The notes: generated by a model from the letters alone, not told the origin. A stretch of DNA of 42,477 nt from Azospirillum sp. TSO22-1 (GCF_003116015.1 NZ_LGQZ01000004.1:1-42477), one strand, 5' to 3'; positions 1 through 11,887 are shown, numbered from the stretch's first letter. Numbers and translations: made by a program.

Positions 1-82
1 CCCCCATGACCCCGCCGATCATCAGGACGGCGCCGTCGGCAATCCGGGAGACGGCGTCGACCAGCTTGACCACTTTCTTCAT
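1..82 (-). CDS. CoA-transferase subunit A, N-terminal fragment
   Basis: Only the first 27 codons lie in the window; the gene runs off the left edge. The visible protein begins MKKVVKLVDAVSRIADGAVL and continues MIGGVMG. This resembles the start of AtoD/ScoA-type alpha subunits of 3-oxoacid or acetate CoA-transferases, which open with a short helix followed by a glycine-rich turn. Such enzymes move CoA between an acyl-CoA donor and a free carboxylic acid. An AAGGA ribosome site sits seven bases before the ATG. The ATG also overlaps the TGA of the small ORF upstream (ATGA). It is last in a minus-strand set behind a carboxylate transporter and an AtuA-like protein, so activating an imported acid to its CoA ester is a reasonable inference. 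The family call rests on 27 residues. Confidence 0.6.
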   Translation of the reverse strand, partial: MKKVVKLVDAVSRIADGAVLMIGGVMG

Positions 83-288
83 GACCGATCCTTGTTCACG
101 CACTTGTCCACCCAGGCTGTGCCCATGCGGGTTCCTATGCGTTCGATGCTGTTCGCGGCGTCCTGCCGCCTCGCGCCGCTGCCCGCTGCGGAGAGCCACG
201 GCGAGAAGGCCGTGGTGACGATCCCTCCGACCATCAGGATGGGCGGCCTGAGACCCGCGACGTCGAACCGACTGTTGTTGTTGCTCAT
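79..288 (-). CDS. small hypothetical ORF coupled to CoA-transferase
   Basis: A 69-aa ORF fills the gap between the AtuA C-terminal-type protein and the CoA-transferase. Its stop overlaps the transferase start by four bases (ATGA), and an AAGG-like site precedes its ATG. Third codon positions are mostly G or C, as in real genes here. There is one moderately hydrophobic stretch at about residues 13-35 and a polar, charged C-terminal half. I recognise no family. The transferase has its own good ribosome site, so the overlap may be accidental. It may be a real small gene or just open sequence in GC-rich DNA. Confidence 0.3.
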   Translation of the reverse strand: MSNNNSRFDVAGLRPPILMVGGIVTTAFSPWLSAAGSGARRQDAANSIERIGTRMGTAWVDKCVNKDRS

Positions 289-350
289 GAGATGGCCTTA
301 CGGGCGGCCGGGCGAAGCGTCCGTGCTTCGCCCGCACCGCGTCCGGTAGT

Positions 351-665
351 TCAGGCGATCCTGTCCGGGATCTCCAGATCCAGCAGCGCCGACGCCAGGC
401 ACTTGCCGTGGGCATCGAGGGCCAGCGAGCGGGTCACGCCGCCACCCAACGCGTTGCGCATCACGAAGTTCAGGGCGCCGATGCTGGGGATCGTGTGGCG
501 GATGACCTCGCCGTGCACGACCTCGGAGAAGTGCTCCCTCACCCGTGCCGGCGTGACGTACGCTTCGATCAGCGGGTAGTCCTTCTCGTCGAAAGCGATC
601 ACCGAGATGTTGGAGATGTCGCCCTTGTCGCCGGTGCGCGAGTGGGCAATGTCACGGAGCTTCAT
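351..665 (-). CDS. AtuA C-terminal-type domain protein (104 aa)
   Basis: This 104-aa protein begins MKLRDIAHSRTGDKGDISNI, the signature of the small domain that forms the C-terminal part of AtuA-type proteins. Known family members carry it either fused behind a DUF1446 domain or as a separate downstream gene. Here it is separate: the upstream DUF1446 gene ends with TGA, one base follows, then this ATG. Such tight spacing suggests translational coupling and a complex between the two products. The conserved SRTGDKGD segment at residues 9-16 is intact. No catalytic role is established that I can name. No signal peptide or membrane segment is visible, so it is probably cytosolic. Confidence 0.8.
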   Translation of the reverse strand: MKLRDIAHSRTGDKGDISNISVIAFDEKDYPLIEAYVTPARVREHFSEVVHGEVIRHTIPSIGALNFVMRNALGGGVTRSLALDAHGKCLASALLDLEIPDRIA

Positions 666-666
666 C

Positions 667-2010
667 TCAAGCCTCCACGTAGTCGACGGCGGGCTTCGCC
701 AGGTTGCGGGGGAGGAGCGCCGACAGCATGGCGACGACTTCCTTGGCCGACTTGGTGGCGCCGCCACCGCTCGCCGGGCCATTGGTGTAGAGGGTCTCCA
801 CCTCGTTGCCGACGCGCACCGCCTCCTTGAGGGAATCGGTCCGGCCGGTGACCCGCACGCGCACCTCGTACGGCTCGCAGCCGCTGACGGTGGAGAGGCG
901 GTCGCCATGGATGGAGTCGATGCCGATCAGGTCAAAGCGCAGTTCAGTTGTCTTCACGCCCATCAGTTTCAGCCGCTCGCGGACGATCTCCAGCGCCAGC
1001 CGGCCGCGCGCCACCGCACCCGGCCCGGCGTAGGAGATCTGCCCCTCGCCGATGTAGCTGTCGATGTAGCCGACCGAAACCTTGAGCGTCTCGGGCTTGG
1101 CGCGCCCGGTGCCACCGGCGACCCGCACCCGGTCCGGACCGATCTGCTCGAAGCGGACGCGTGAGAAGTCCGCCACCACGTCGGGCGTGAAGTAGGTGGT
1201 CGGGTCGTGGATCTCGTAGAGGAGCTGCTCCTTGCAGGTGGCGGTGGTCACCGCCCCGCCGGAGCCCTCGACCTTGGTGATGACGGCACTGCCGTCCTCG
1301 GACACCTCGGCGATGGGGAAGCCGAGGCGGGCGAGATCGGCCACGTCCTTCACGCCGGGGTCGGCGAAGTAGCCGCCGGTGATCTGCCCGGCGCACTCCA
1401 GCAGGTGGCCGACGACGGTCCCCTTGCCGAGCCGGTCCCAGTCGTCCATGGCCCAGCCGAACTCGTGGATCTGCGGCGCCAGGAACAGTGCCGGATCGGC
1501 GACGCGGCCGGTGATGATGACGTCGGCGCCGTCCTTCAGCGCCTCGACGATGGGCGCGGCGCCGAGGTAGGCGTTGGCGGAGACCAGCTTGTTGGCCATC
1601 GTCGAGACCGGGGCGCCCGTCTCCTCGATGCGCTGGTCGCCGGCCTTCAGGACCTCCAGCACGTCGTCACCGGACACGGCGGCGATCTTCAGGTTCCGCA
1701 GACCGAACGACTGGGCGATCTCCTTGATCTTGGCCGCACCGGCGACCGGATTCGCGGCGCCCATGTTGGTGATGATCTTGATGCCCTTGTCGTGGCAGAG
1801 GCGCAGCACGGCGTGCATGCGGTCGGCCAACAGCGGGTCGTAGCCCTTGGTCGGATCCTTGAGCTTGGTCTGCTGGGCGATGGCGATGGTGCGCTCGGCC
1901 AGGCACTCGAAGACGAGGTACTGGATGTCACCCTTCTCGGCCAACTCGACCGCCGGCTCGATGCGGTCGCCCGAGTAGCCGGCGCCCGATCCGATGCGAA
2001 TGGTTTTCAT
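667..2010 (-). CDS. AtuA-like DUF1446 protein
   Basis: A 447-aa protein of the acyclic terpene utilization AtuA / DUF1446 family. It starts MKTIRIGSGAGYSGDRIEPA, with the family's glycine-rich SGAGYSGDR element, and continues with the conserved TNMGAANP segment near residue 86. The start at 2010 is chosen because AGGAG lies just upstream; a frame start 17 codons earlier has no comparable site. In Pseudomonas, AtuA is encoded with citronellol-degradation genes, but its biochemical role is uncertain. No geranyl-CoA carboxylase or other terpene gene is visible here. The neighbours are a CitMHS transporter and a CoA-transferase, so the substrate is more likely a di- or tricarboxylic or hydroxy acid. 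That is inference. The C-terminal domain is encoded separately just downstream. Confidence 0.85.
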   Translation of the reverse strand: MKTIRIGSGAGYSGDRIEPAVELAEKGDIQYLVFECLAERTIAIAQQTKLKDPTKGYDPLLADRMHAVLRLCHDKGIKIITNMGAANPVAGAAKIKEIAQSFGLRNLKIAAVSGDDVLEVLKAGDQRIEETGAPVSTMANKLVSANAYLGAAPIVEALKDGADVIITGRVADPALFLAPQIHEFGWAMDDWDRLGKGTVVGHLLECAGQITGGYFADPGVKDVADLARLGFPIAEVSEDGSAVITKVEGSGGAVTTATCKEQLLYEIHDPTTYFTPDVVADFSRVRFEQIGPDRVRVAGGTGRAKPETLKVSVGYIDSYIGEGQISYAGPGAVARGRLALEIVRERLKLMGVKTTELRFDLIGIDSIHGDRLSTVSGCEPYEVRVRVTGRTDSLKEAVRVGNEVETLYTNGPASGGGATKSAKEVVAMLSALLPRNLAKPAVDYVEA

Positions 2011-2041
2011 GGTGTGCTCCTGTTTCGGGACGTCGCGGCAG

Positions 2042-3388
2042 TCAGAAGGGGATGACGCCAAGGATGGCGGCAGTGATGGTCATGACCACGGACGCGGCGA
2101 AGAGGTAGGGGATGGAGAACTTCTGGTGCTCGCCCAGACCAATGCCGCACAGGCCGACGACGAGGAAGGTGGCGGGGGTGAGCGGGCTGACCGGGAAGCC
2201 GACCGTCATCTGGCCGAGCACGGACGCCTGGGCGATCTGGATCGGGTTGCCGCCCAACGTCTTATAGACCTCGGCCACCACCGGCATCATGCCGAAGAAG
2301 GAGTCCGGGTCGAACAGCAGGCTCAGCGGCATGGAGATGATGCCCAGCGCGAAGGGGATGTGCTGCGCCATCTCCGGCGGGACGAAGGCGACGGCGGACT
2401 GCGCCATGGCGGAGAGCATCTTGGTGCCGCTCATGATGCCGGTGAACACGCCGGCCGCCAGCAGAATGCTCGCCATCATCAGCGCCGCCTTGGCGTGCGC
2501 ATCGACGCGTTCCTTCTGCATCTTGACGTCGGGGTAGTTGATCATCAGCGCCAGCACGGTGCCGATCATGAACATCACCACCGGATCGACCACGCCTTCG
2601 ATCATGATGCCCATGATGACGAGGGTGAGGATCAGGTTGACCCAGAACAGCTTCGGACGGCGGATCTTGAGCTGCTCCGGCGTCAGCACCCGCGGGGCCG
2701 GGCCGGCTGGAGCCGTCTCGGCGGCCCCCATGGCGCCGACCGAGCGGGCTTCGCCGGAGGCCAGCGTGGCGCCGGACAGACCGAGGCGGCGCTCCTCGCG
2801 CTTGCCGAGCACGTAGGCGACGATGAAGATGAACACCAGACCGACGCCCTGCACGGCGATCAGCGGGTTGAAGATGTCGGTCACCGGCACCTTGAGCGCG
2901 GCCGCCGAGCGGATCATCGGGCCGGTCCAGGGCAGGAAGTTCACGCCAGCCGCCATGGACACGCACAGCGCCAGGATGCGCTTGTCCATGCCAAGGCGCT
3001 CGAAGAGCGGCAGCATGGCCGGAATGGTGATCAGGAAGCAGACCGCGCCCGAGCCATCGAGGTGGATCAGCAGCGCCAGCAGCGTGGCACCGACGGTGAT
3101 CCGCGCCGGCTTGGTGCCGACGACGCGCAGGATGCGGTCGATGATTGGGTCCATCATGCCGGCGTCGGTGACGATGCCGAAGAAGATGATGGCGAAGACG
3201 AACATGCCGGCGGTCGGCGAGATCGCCCGGATGCCGTCGATGATGAACTTGCTCGTGCCGAGGCCGAAGCCGCCGACCAGGGCGGCGATGATCGGGATGG
3301 CGATCAGCGCCACCAGCGGCGACATCTTGTTGGACATGATGACCACCAGCAGCACGATGATGGTGGCCAGTCCGAGTAAGGCTAGCAT
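2042..3388 (-). CDS. CitMHS family carboxylate:H+ symporter
   Basis: A 448-aa, very hydrophobic inner-membrane protein with about 11-12 predicted helices and a cytoplasmic charged loop near residues 200-240 ([10 protein letters not shown] and following). The N-terminal region, including [13 protein letters not shown] near residue 108 and [15 protein letters not shown], is typical of CitMHS transporters, which import metal-citrate complexes or related acids with protons. The ATG is preceded by GGAGG at good spacing. It is the first gene of a minus-strand set (transporter, AtuA-like pair, CoA-transferase) and diverges from a LysR gene. The 31-bp gap to the AtuA gene supports co-transcription. 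Which acid it carries cannot be read from the sequence. Confidence 0.88.
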   Translation of the reverse strand: MLALLGLATIIVLLVVIMSNKMSPLVALIAIPIIAALVGGFGLGTSKFIIDGIRAISPTAGMFVFAIIFFGIVTDAGMMDPIIDRILRVVGTKPARITVGATLLALLIHLDGSGAVCFLITIPAMLPLFERLGMDKRILALCVSMAAGVNFLPWTGPMIRSAAALKVPVTDIFNPLIAVQGVGLVFIFIVAYVLGKREERRLGLSGATLASGEARSVGAMGAAETAPAGPAPRVLTPEQLKIRRPKLFWVNLILTLVIMGIMIEGVVDPVVMFMIGTVLALMINYPDVKMQKERVDAHAKAALMMASILLAAGVFTGIMSGTKMLSAMAQSAVAFVPPEMAQHIPFALGIISMPLSLLFDPDSFFGMMPVVAEVYKTLGGNPIQIAQASVLGQMTVGFPVSPLTPATFLVVGLCGIGLGEHQKFSIPYLFAASVVMTITAAILGVIPF

Positions 3389-3694
3389 GATACCTCCGCA
3401 ATCTCTTGGGCGATTTTATTTCTTTTCTTTGACGCAGGGGCTTCGATTGATCGGATGGCCGTCAATCGGGCACTCGGCAAATCCCTCCCGCATCCGGAAT
3501 TACTCCGGAACGCCTCTGGAACCTTTTGTCTCTTGCCGATGCTGTGGCCGATGGTGGAGCGATTGACTGCGAGGTGTCTCGTTTGCTCCGGATCGAACCA
3601 GCGTCCTTGGTTGACATTGTACGGGCTGATAACGAGATAGGGGAAATGAATTTGTTGTATCACGGTAATCTGATTCTGTTATGAAAGGCGCGCC
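3389..3694. promoter_or_regulatory. divergent control region, CitMHS operon / lysR
   Basis: This 306-bp gap is AT-richer than its surroundings and holds no convincing gene. On the minus strand a TAAAAT -10-like hexamer lies at 3413-3418. About 50 bp upstream of the implied start is a perfect dyad, CGATTGA-N11-TCAATCG (3444-3468). A further CGATTGA half-site is at 3560-3566. A second dyad, CCGGA-N5-TCCGG, lies at 3494-3508. On the plus strand a TTGACA at 3611-3616 could be the -35 of lysR, with only a weak -10 (GAGATA) 17 bp on. Placement fits a LysR-activated divergent promoter; none of it is proven. Confidence 0.45.
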
Positions 3695-4690
3695 ATGCTT
3701 CAAGGCGTTCGGCACATCAAGGCTTTCCTCGCCGTCGCGCGGCTCGGCAGCTTCACGCGGGCGGCGGCGGAAGTGAACGTTTCCCAGCCGGCGCTGACCG
3801 TGCAGATCCGCCAGTTGGAGGAATCGCTCGGTGTCCGCCTCTTCGACCGCAACAAGCGGGAGGTCGTGCTGACACAGGCTGGTCGCGACCTGCTGGCGCC
3901 GCTCCAGCGCGTGCTCCTCGACCTTGAGGCAGTCATGAACGCCAGCCAGGATCTGGCTGGGCTGCGCCGTGGCACGGTGGCGGTCGCGACGCTGCCGTCG
4001 GTCGCCGCCGGCTTGCTGCCGATCGCCATCCGCCGCTTCATGGCCGACCATCCGAACATCGACGTGAACGTCAGCGACGTGGTCGCCGAGCGGATCGTTC
4101 AACTCGTCAAAGCGGAGGAGGTGGATTTCGGGATCGGCACCCGGGTGGGACCGGACCGCGACGTCGAGGTGGTCGACTTCCTGTCCGATCGGATGTGCGC
4201 GTTCTTTCCCGAGGACCATCCCCTGTCTGGACGGTGCCCGCTGCTGTTGAAAGACGTCGCCGCCTTCCCGCTGATCCTCACCGCGCGGGGCACCAGCGTG
4301 CGCACGCTGGTCGAGCGAACTCTGGAGAAGGAGGGACTGGAGATCAGCTTGGCGTGCGAGGCGAACTACATGTCGACGGCAGTCGGCATGGTGCGCGCTG
4401 GGCTAGGGGTATCCGTGCTGCCAGAGTCGGCGGTCGAAGCGGCGTCCTGCGAGGGCGTCAGAGTCGAGCCGATCCAGACCCCCGGCTTGACCCGCAAGAT
4501 CGGCTTCATCCGCAAGACCAACCGCGCCCTCTCACCGGCAGCAGAGCGGTTTGTGCAACTGCTGAAGGAGGTGGCCTGGGAACCTCTCGCTCACTTCTCC
4601 AGCTCTGGAATGAAGGCGCGGAAAGGTGATCCTATACATGGAGCCTCAGCCTTTTCTGAGGAGGTGCCTGATAGACACCAGGACGAATGA
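3695..4690 (+). CDS. LysR-type transcriptional regulator
   Basis: A 331-aa LysR regulator. Residues 1-65 form the winged helix-turn-helix (FLAVARLGSFTRAAAEVNVS, then QPALTVQIRQLEESLG), followed by a linker helix and a periplasmic-binding-protein-like effector domain from about residue 95. It diverges from the CitMHS/AtuA/CoA-transferase set and probably activates it in response to the imported acid or a breakdown product. The normal fold appears to end around residue 297 (FVQLLKEVAWEP). The last 30 or so residues are an unusual polar tail that runs into the repeat-bearing scar at 4691-4876, so the original C-terminus may have been replaced. The start has only a weak upstream AAAGG. Confidence 0.9.
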   Translation: MLQGVRHIKAFLAVARLGSFTRAAAEVNVSQPALTVQIRQLEESLGVRLFDRNKREVVLTQAGRDLLAPLQRVLLDLEAVMNASQDLAGLRRGTVAVATLPSVAAGLLPIAIRRFMADHPNIDVNVSDVVAERIVQLVKAEEVDFGIGTRVGPDRDVEVVDFLSDRMCAFFPEDHPLSGRCPLLLKDVAAFPLILTARGTSVRTLVERTLEKEGLEISLACEANYMSTAVGMVRAGLGVSVLPESAVEAASCEGVRVEPIQTPGLTRKIGFIRKTNRALSPAAERFVQLLKEVAWEPLAHFSSSGMKARKGDPIHGASAFSEEVPDRHQDE

Positions 4691-4876
4691 GGGTCTGGTT
4701 TTGGCGCAAAGCAGACCATCAAGGGGCTTCGGAGGCGGCGCGCCGGGATATTGCCCAAGCACATCCGGCGGCGAAAAGAAATGGGCGAAGCCTCCCGGCC
4801 CCGCCCGTTCTCATTTTATGCGACCCAAGTCTCACTTTATGGGTCACACCACAACACACCACACACAATCAGATCA
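4691..4876. other. gene-free scar with 21-bp direct repeats
   Basis: No gene is supported here. Two near-identical 11-mers, CTCATTTTATG (4810-4820) and CTCACTTTATG (4831-4841), are spaced exactly 21 bp apart. They are followed by an AC-rich tract. Short repeats of about this period are typical of IS21-family ends. The stretch looks like a decayed element end next to a LysR gene with an abnormal tail. A CCTCAG-N6-CTGAGG hairpin lies just upstream at 4644-4661, inside the lysR tail. No transposase reading frame remains. Confidence 0.3.
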
Positions 4877-8556
<3,680 letters not shown>

Positions 8557-8650
8557 TTCCTGAATCCGTCTCGCTTCGAGCAATGGTCCGTTCCGTTGGG
8601 CCCGCTCCACCGCCTGAATCGGTGCGGGAATGCACGCTGTGGACGATGGA

Positions 8651-8720
8651 AACACAGAGACACGGAGACACAGAGGACCACGGAGAAGAAAGATCTCTGT
8701 GCCTCTGTGCCTCTGTGGTT
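8651..8720. repeat. CACAGAG-type long hairpin repeat
   Basis: In the 211-bp gap between dnaN and recF, arms at 8651-8675 and 8695-8720 form an imperfect stem of about 25 bp around a 19-nt loop. The arms are built from repeated CACAGAG/CTCTGTG units of 8-9 bp. It has no T-tract, so it is not a standard terminator. Related purine-rich palindromes are found between genes in many unrelated bacteria and are often mistranslated as HREHRE-type proteins. It may end or protect the dnaN transcript, or be a passive mobile repeat. Confidence 0.75.
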
Positions 8721-8767
8721 CATCCCCTCCACACCGAGGATTTCCCGATCGGCAGTGCCGCGAGCCG

Positions 8768-9898
8768 TCAGACGCGCATCGGCATCAACACGTACAGCGC
8801 CGTGCCGTCGGCGACGTCGCGGACGATGGTGGGCGACGCCGCGTCCGCCATGGTGAAGCGGGCGCCCTCGCCCTCGATTTGTTGAGTGATGTCCAACAGA
8901 TAGCGAGAGTTGAAGCCGATTTCCAGGGGGGTGTCCTGGTAATTGACCTCCAGCTCCTCGGTGGCGCTGCCGGCCTCGGGGCTGGTCGCCGACAGGGTCA
9001 GCGTGCCGCGGCTGACGGCCAGCTTCACCGCCCGGCTCTTCTCGGTCGAAATGGTCGCCACGCGGTCCACCGCGGCGGCGAACAGGCGGGCGTCGACCTC
9101 CAGCACCTTGTCGTTGCCGACGGGGATGACGCGCTCGTAGTCGGGGAAGGTGCCGTCGATCAGCTTCGACGTCACGATGATCTGATCGAAGGCGAAACGG
9201 ATCTTGTTCTCCGACAGCGAGATCTCGATGCGGTCGGCCGCCTCGTCGATCAGCTTGCGGATCTCCATGACCGTCTTGCGCGGCACGATGACGCCGGGGA
9301 TGCCGTCGGCGCCGGCCGGCAGCGGCATCTCGACCCGCGCCAGCCGGTGGCCGTCGGTGGCGACGGCGCGCAGCACCGGGATGTCGCCAGTGTCCGCCGC
9401 GGTGCGCGCGGCGTGCACGTAGATGCCGTTGAGGTAGTAGCGCGTCTCCTCGGTGGAGATGGCGAAGCGGGTGCGGTCGATCAGCGCGCGCAGGTCGGCG
9501 GCGGCCAAGCCGAAGCTGTGCTTCAGCTCGCCGCCGGAGAGCTGCGGGAAGTCCTCCACCGGCAGGCAGGACAGCTTGAACTGCGACCGGCCGGAGCGCA
9601 GCGTCAGGATCGAGCCGTCGCCCGACACGTCCAACTCCACCTGGCTGCCGTCGGGCAGCTTGCGCACGATGTCGTACAGCGTGTGCGCCGGGGCGGTGGT
9701 GCCGCCGGGGCGGCCGATCGAGGCGGGGACGGTCTCCACCATCTCCAGGTCCATGTCGGTGGCGGCCAGCGACAGCTCGCCCTCCTTGGCGCGCAGCAGG
9801 ACGTTGGAAAGGATCGGAATGGTGTTGCGGCGTTCCACCACGCTCTGCACGTGACCAAGGGACCGAAGCAGGGCTGCACGTTCGATGATGATGTTCAT
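8768..9898 (-). CDS. dnaN: DNA polymerase III beta sliding clamp
   Basis: A 376-aa beta clamp, which forms a ring dimer that tethers DNA polymerase III and other enzymes to DNA. It begins MNIIIERAALLRSLGHVQSV, and the family pattern RRNTIPILSNVLL follows. Three repeated clamp domains span about residues 1-125, 130-250 and 255-376. The C-terminus reads TALYVLMPMRV, the MPMR-type ending that lines the partner-binding pocket. The start at 9898 gives the family length; an upstream ATG in frame would add 78 arginine-rich residues of non-coding character. recF and gyrB follow on the same strand, but dnaA does not precede it. Confidence 0.97.
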   Translation of the reverse strand: MNIIIERAALLRSLGHVQSVVERRNTIPILSNVLLRAKEGELSLAATDMDLEMVETVPASIGRPGGTTAPAHTLYDIVRKLPDGSQVELDVSGDGSILTLRSGRSQFKLSCLPVEDFPQLSGGELKHSFGLAAADLRALIDRTRFAISTEETRYYLNGIYVHAARTAADTGDIPVLRAVATDGHRLARVEMPLPAGADGIPGVIVPRKTVMEIRKLIDEAADRIEISLSENKIRFAFDQIIVTSKLIDGTFPDYERVIPVGNDKVLEVDARLFAAAVDRVATISTEKSRAVKLAVSRGTLTLSATSPEAGSATEELEVNYQDTPLEIGFNSRYLLDITQQIEGEGARFTMADAASPTIVRDVADGTALYVLMPMRV

Positions 9899-9991
9899 GC
9901 GGGTCGTCTGTCTCAGGCGGGTCCGGAGGTGGCGATTCGCCGGTTGCGTGGCCCCGTTCCGGCCCGGAAAGCCGGGTCGGAGCGGGCGCGC

Positions 9992-10020
9992 ATGATACCA
10001 CAACGCGCGGTTTGCCGAAC
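9992..10020 (-). promoter_or_regulatory. possible dnaN promoter
   Basis: On the minus strand TATCAT (9992-9997) is a good -10 match about 94 bp before the dnaN start. The best -35 candidates 16-17 bp upstream (TTCGGC or GTTCGG) are weak. It lies after the stop of the unknown 569-aa gene, so dnaN need not depend on readthrough. Confidence 0.3.
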
Positions 10021-10058
10021 CAAATTCGTCGCGAAAGGGGTGCCCGCGGCGCGCGGCA

Positions 10059-11768
10059 TCACCCCAGCCGCGCCTCGTACAGCCGCAGCAGCGCGACGAG
10101 GTCGGCGCTCTGCCAGTGCCGCGAACGGCCAAGCTCGGTGCGGATGGCGGCGATCAGGCGGTCGATGACGAAGCGCTCCTCCGGCGTGATCTCCGCCGCC
10201 CCGTCCAGGTAATGCCGCACCACCCGCTGCAACCCCTGGCTGACCGCGCTCACCCACGGCGTCACGTCGGCGCCCAGGGCACCCAGCAGGCGGTTGATGC
10301 GCACGATGTGCTGCATGCGGGCCGGCAGCGCCTCGTCGTCGTCCTCGGCCTTGGTGGCCTGGATGAAGGCGATGCCGGCCTCCTCTACGATGCGGCCGCG
10401 GGCGGCGGTGATCTCCGGGCTGGCGTAGCCGACGCCGCCCAGCGTGGCGCCCCAGGCCCAGACGAACTCCAGCAGCCACACCACGTCGTCGTGGTCGGGC
10501 GACGGGGCGTTGCGGGCCGCCGCCGCGGTGCGCGTGCGATCGACCACCACCGGCAGCACGGTGGAGGTGAGCAGACGCGTCACCTCGCCCAGCAGGCCGC
10601 GCACCCGCGGGCCGATCAGCCGCGTCGCCATCAGGCCGCCGGCGTTGAGCGCGTTCAGCGACTGGTCGAAGCGCCGCCGCGCCTCGTCCAGCGTCTCGCG
10701 CACCGGGCGGGAGAGGGACAGCGCGTGCCCGTCCACACCACTCCCCGGACCGCCCATATCGCCGAACACCGCGCGGATCAGGTCGGTCATCGCCGAGCAG
10801 CTGGCCGAGAAGTGGCCGAACAGCGCCTGGTGCAGCGGGTGGCTGTCGCTGACCGCCGGGCCGCCGTACTCCCGCACGTAGCGCAGCACCACGTCGTAGC
10901 GGCGCTTGACGTTGAGCGCCAGCAGGGGCGGCAGCCAGACGACGGGGTCGTCGATGTCGCGGTTCGGGCAGGCCATGCGCATGCCGCGCATGAAGCCGAC
11001 GACGATCGCCGCCTGCCCGTCCACCTCCGCCGCGGCGCCGTCGCCGCCGGCCGGCGTGTCGGACAGGTCCTGCCGCATGCGCTCCATCATTGGCAGGATC
11101 GCCTCGTTCTCCTCCAGCACGGAGCGGACGAAGGCGAGCTGCGTCACGTCGATCGGCGCCTTCCAGGTCAGGTGCGGGCTGCGCTGGCGGGCGTCGCGCA
11201 GCGCCTCGCGGTTGGCGACGATCAGGAACTCCTCGGCGGTGCGGCGGGTCCTCAGCGCGTGCACGAGGAAATGCACCGCCTCGTCGCGCATGATGGCGCG
11301 CATCGCCAGCGCGTCCGGCGACACCAGCACGCGGTCGAGCAAGTCCTCCTGCGACATCGCGTCGAGGCGCTCCTGCACCCGCATGGCGGTGTCCGGGAAG
11401 GCGAAACGGCTCAGCGCGTGCCACAGGCCGCCCATGTCGACGCGCTGGATCAGGCCGGGGATCGGGTCGCGGGCGCGGTAGAGGATCGGGTCGTCGACCA
11501 GCAGCGGCTCGAACAGGCTGGTGAACAGGCGGCGCGCCTTGAAGGGGCGGAGCTTGTTGAACTGCTCCACCAGCGCGTCGCGCAGGGTCTGGGCGCGCGC
11601 GCTGTTCTGCGCGTTGGTGCCCTCGATCTCGTCGATGACGGCGCGGAGCGCATGCTTCGGCACGCGGCTGACCAGCTCGTCCACCTGCCTGCGCAGATGG
11701 TCGTGGTGGCCCCCCTGCCCGTCTTCCGGCCGTTTGGTCATCCGCTCCCGAAGATCGTCGCGCGGCAT
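10059..11768 (-). CDS. hypothetical protein, 569 aa, unrecognised
   Basis: A long ORF with the third-position GC bias of its neighbours, so I treat it as a real gene. I do not recognise the family. The protein has no signal peptide or clear membrane span. It is rich in Ala, Arg, Leu and Asp and looks almost wholly alpha-helical. Visible landmarks are KLRPFKARRLFTSLFEPLL near residues 71-89, MRGMRMACPNRDIDDPV near 260-276, a helical stretch SRPVRETLDEARRRFDQSLN in the middle, and an Ala/Arg-rich C-terminal third. A second ATG at 11741 has GGGAG just upstream but at short spacing, so the start is uncertain by nine codons. It lies upstream of dnaN on the same strand, where dnaA sits in many genomes, but has no AAA+ or DnaA motif. 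Confidence 0.75.
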   Translation of the reverse strand: MPRDDLRERMTKRPEDGQGGHHDHLRRQVDELVSRVPKHALRAVIDEIEGTNAQNSARAQTLRDALVEQFNKLRPFKARRLFTSLFEPLLVDDPILYRARDPIPGLIQRVDMGGLWHALSRFAFPDTAMRVQERLDAMSQEDLLDRVLVSPDALAMRAIMRDEAVHFLVHALRTRRTAEEFLIVANREALRDARQRSPHLTWKAPIDVTQLAFVRSVLEENEAILPMMERMRQDLSDTPAGGDGAAAEVDGQAAIVVGFMRGMRMACPNRDIDDPVVWLPPLLALNVKRRYDVVLRYVREYGGPAVSDSHPLHQALFGHFSASCSAMTDLIRAVFGDMGGPGSGVDGHALSLSRPVRETLDEARRRFDQSLNALNAGGLMATRLIGPRVRGLLGEVTRLLTSTVLPVVVDRTRTAAAARNAPSPDHDDVVWLLEFVWAWGATLGGVGYASPEITAARGRIVEEAGIAFIQATKAEDDDEALPARMQHIVRINRLLGALGADVTPWVSAVSQGLQRVVRHYLDGAAEITPEERFVIDRLIAAIRTELGRSRHWQSADLVALLRLYEARLG

Positions 11769-11887
11769 GGCGTCCGCCGTGTCCCAACAATTATCCAGTC
11801 TGATTATTATTCACCCGCCCGGCGCGCAAGAGGTGCGAGACGTTTCGTCGCAACCTGATGGTAATACCGAGTAATAGACATATTGGG

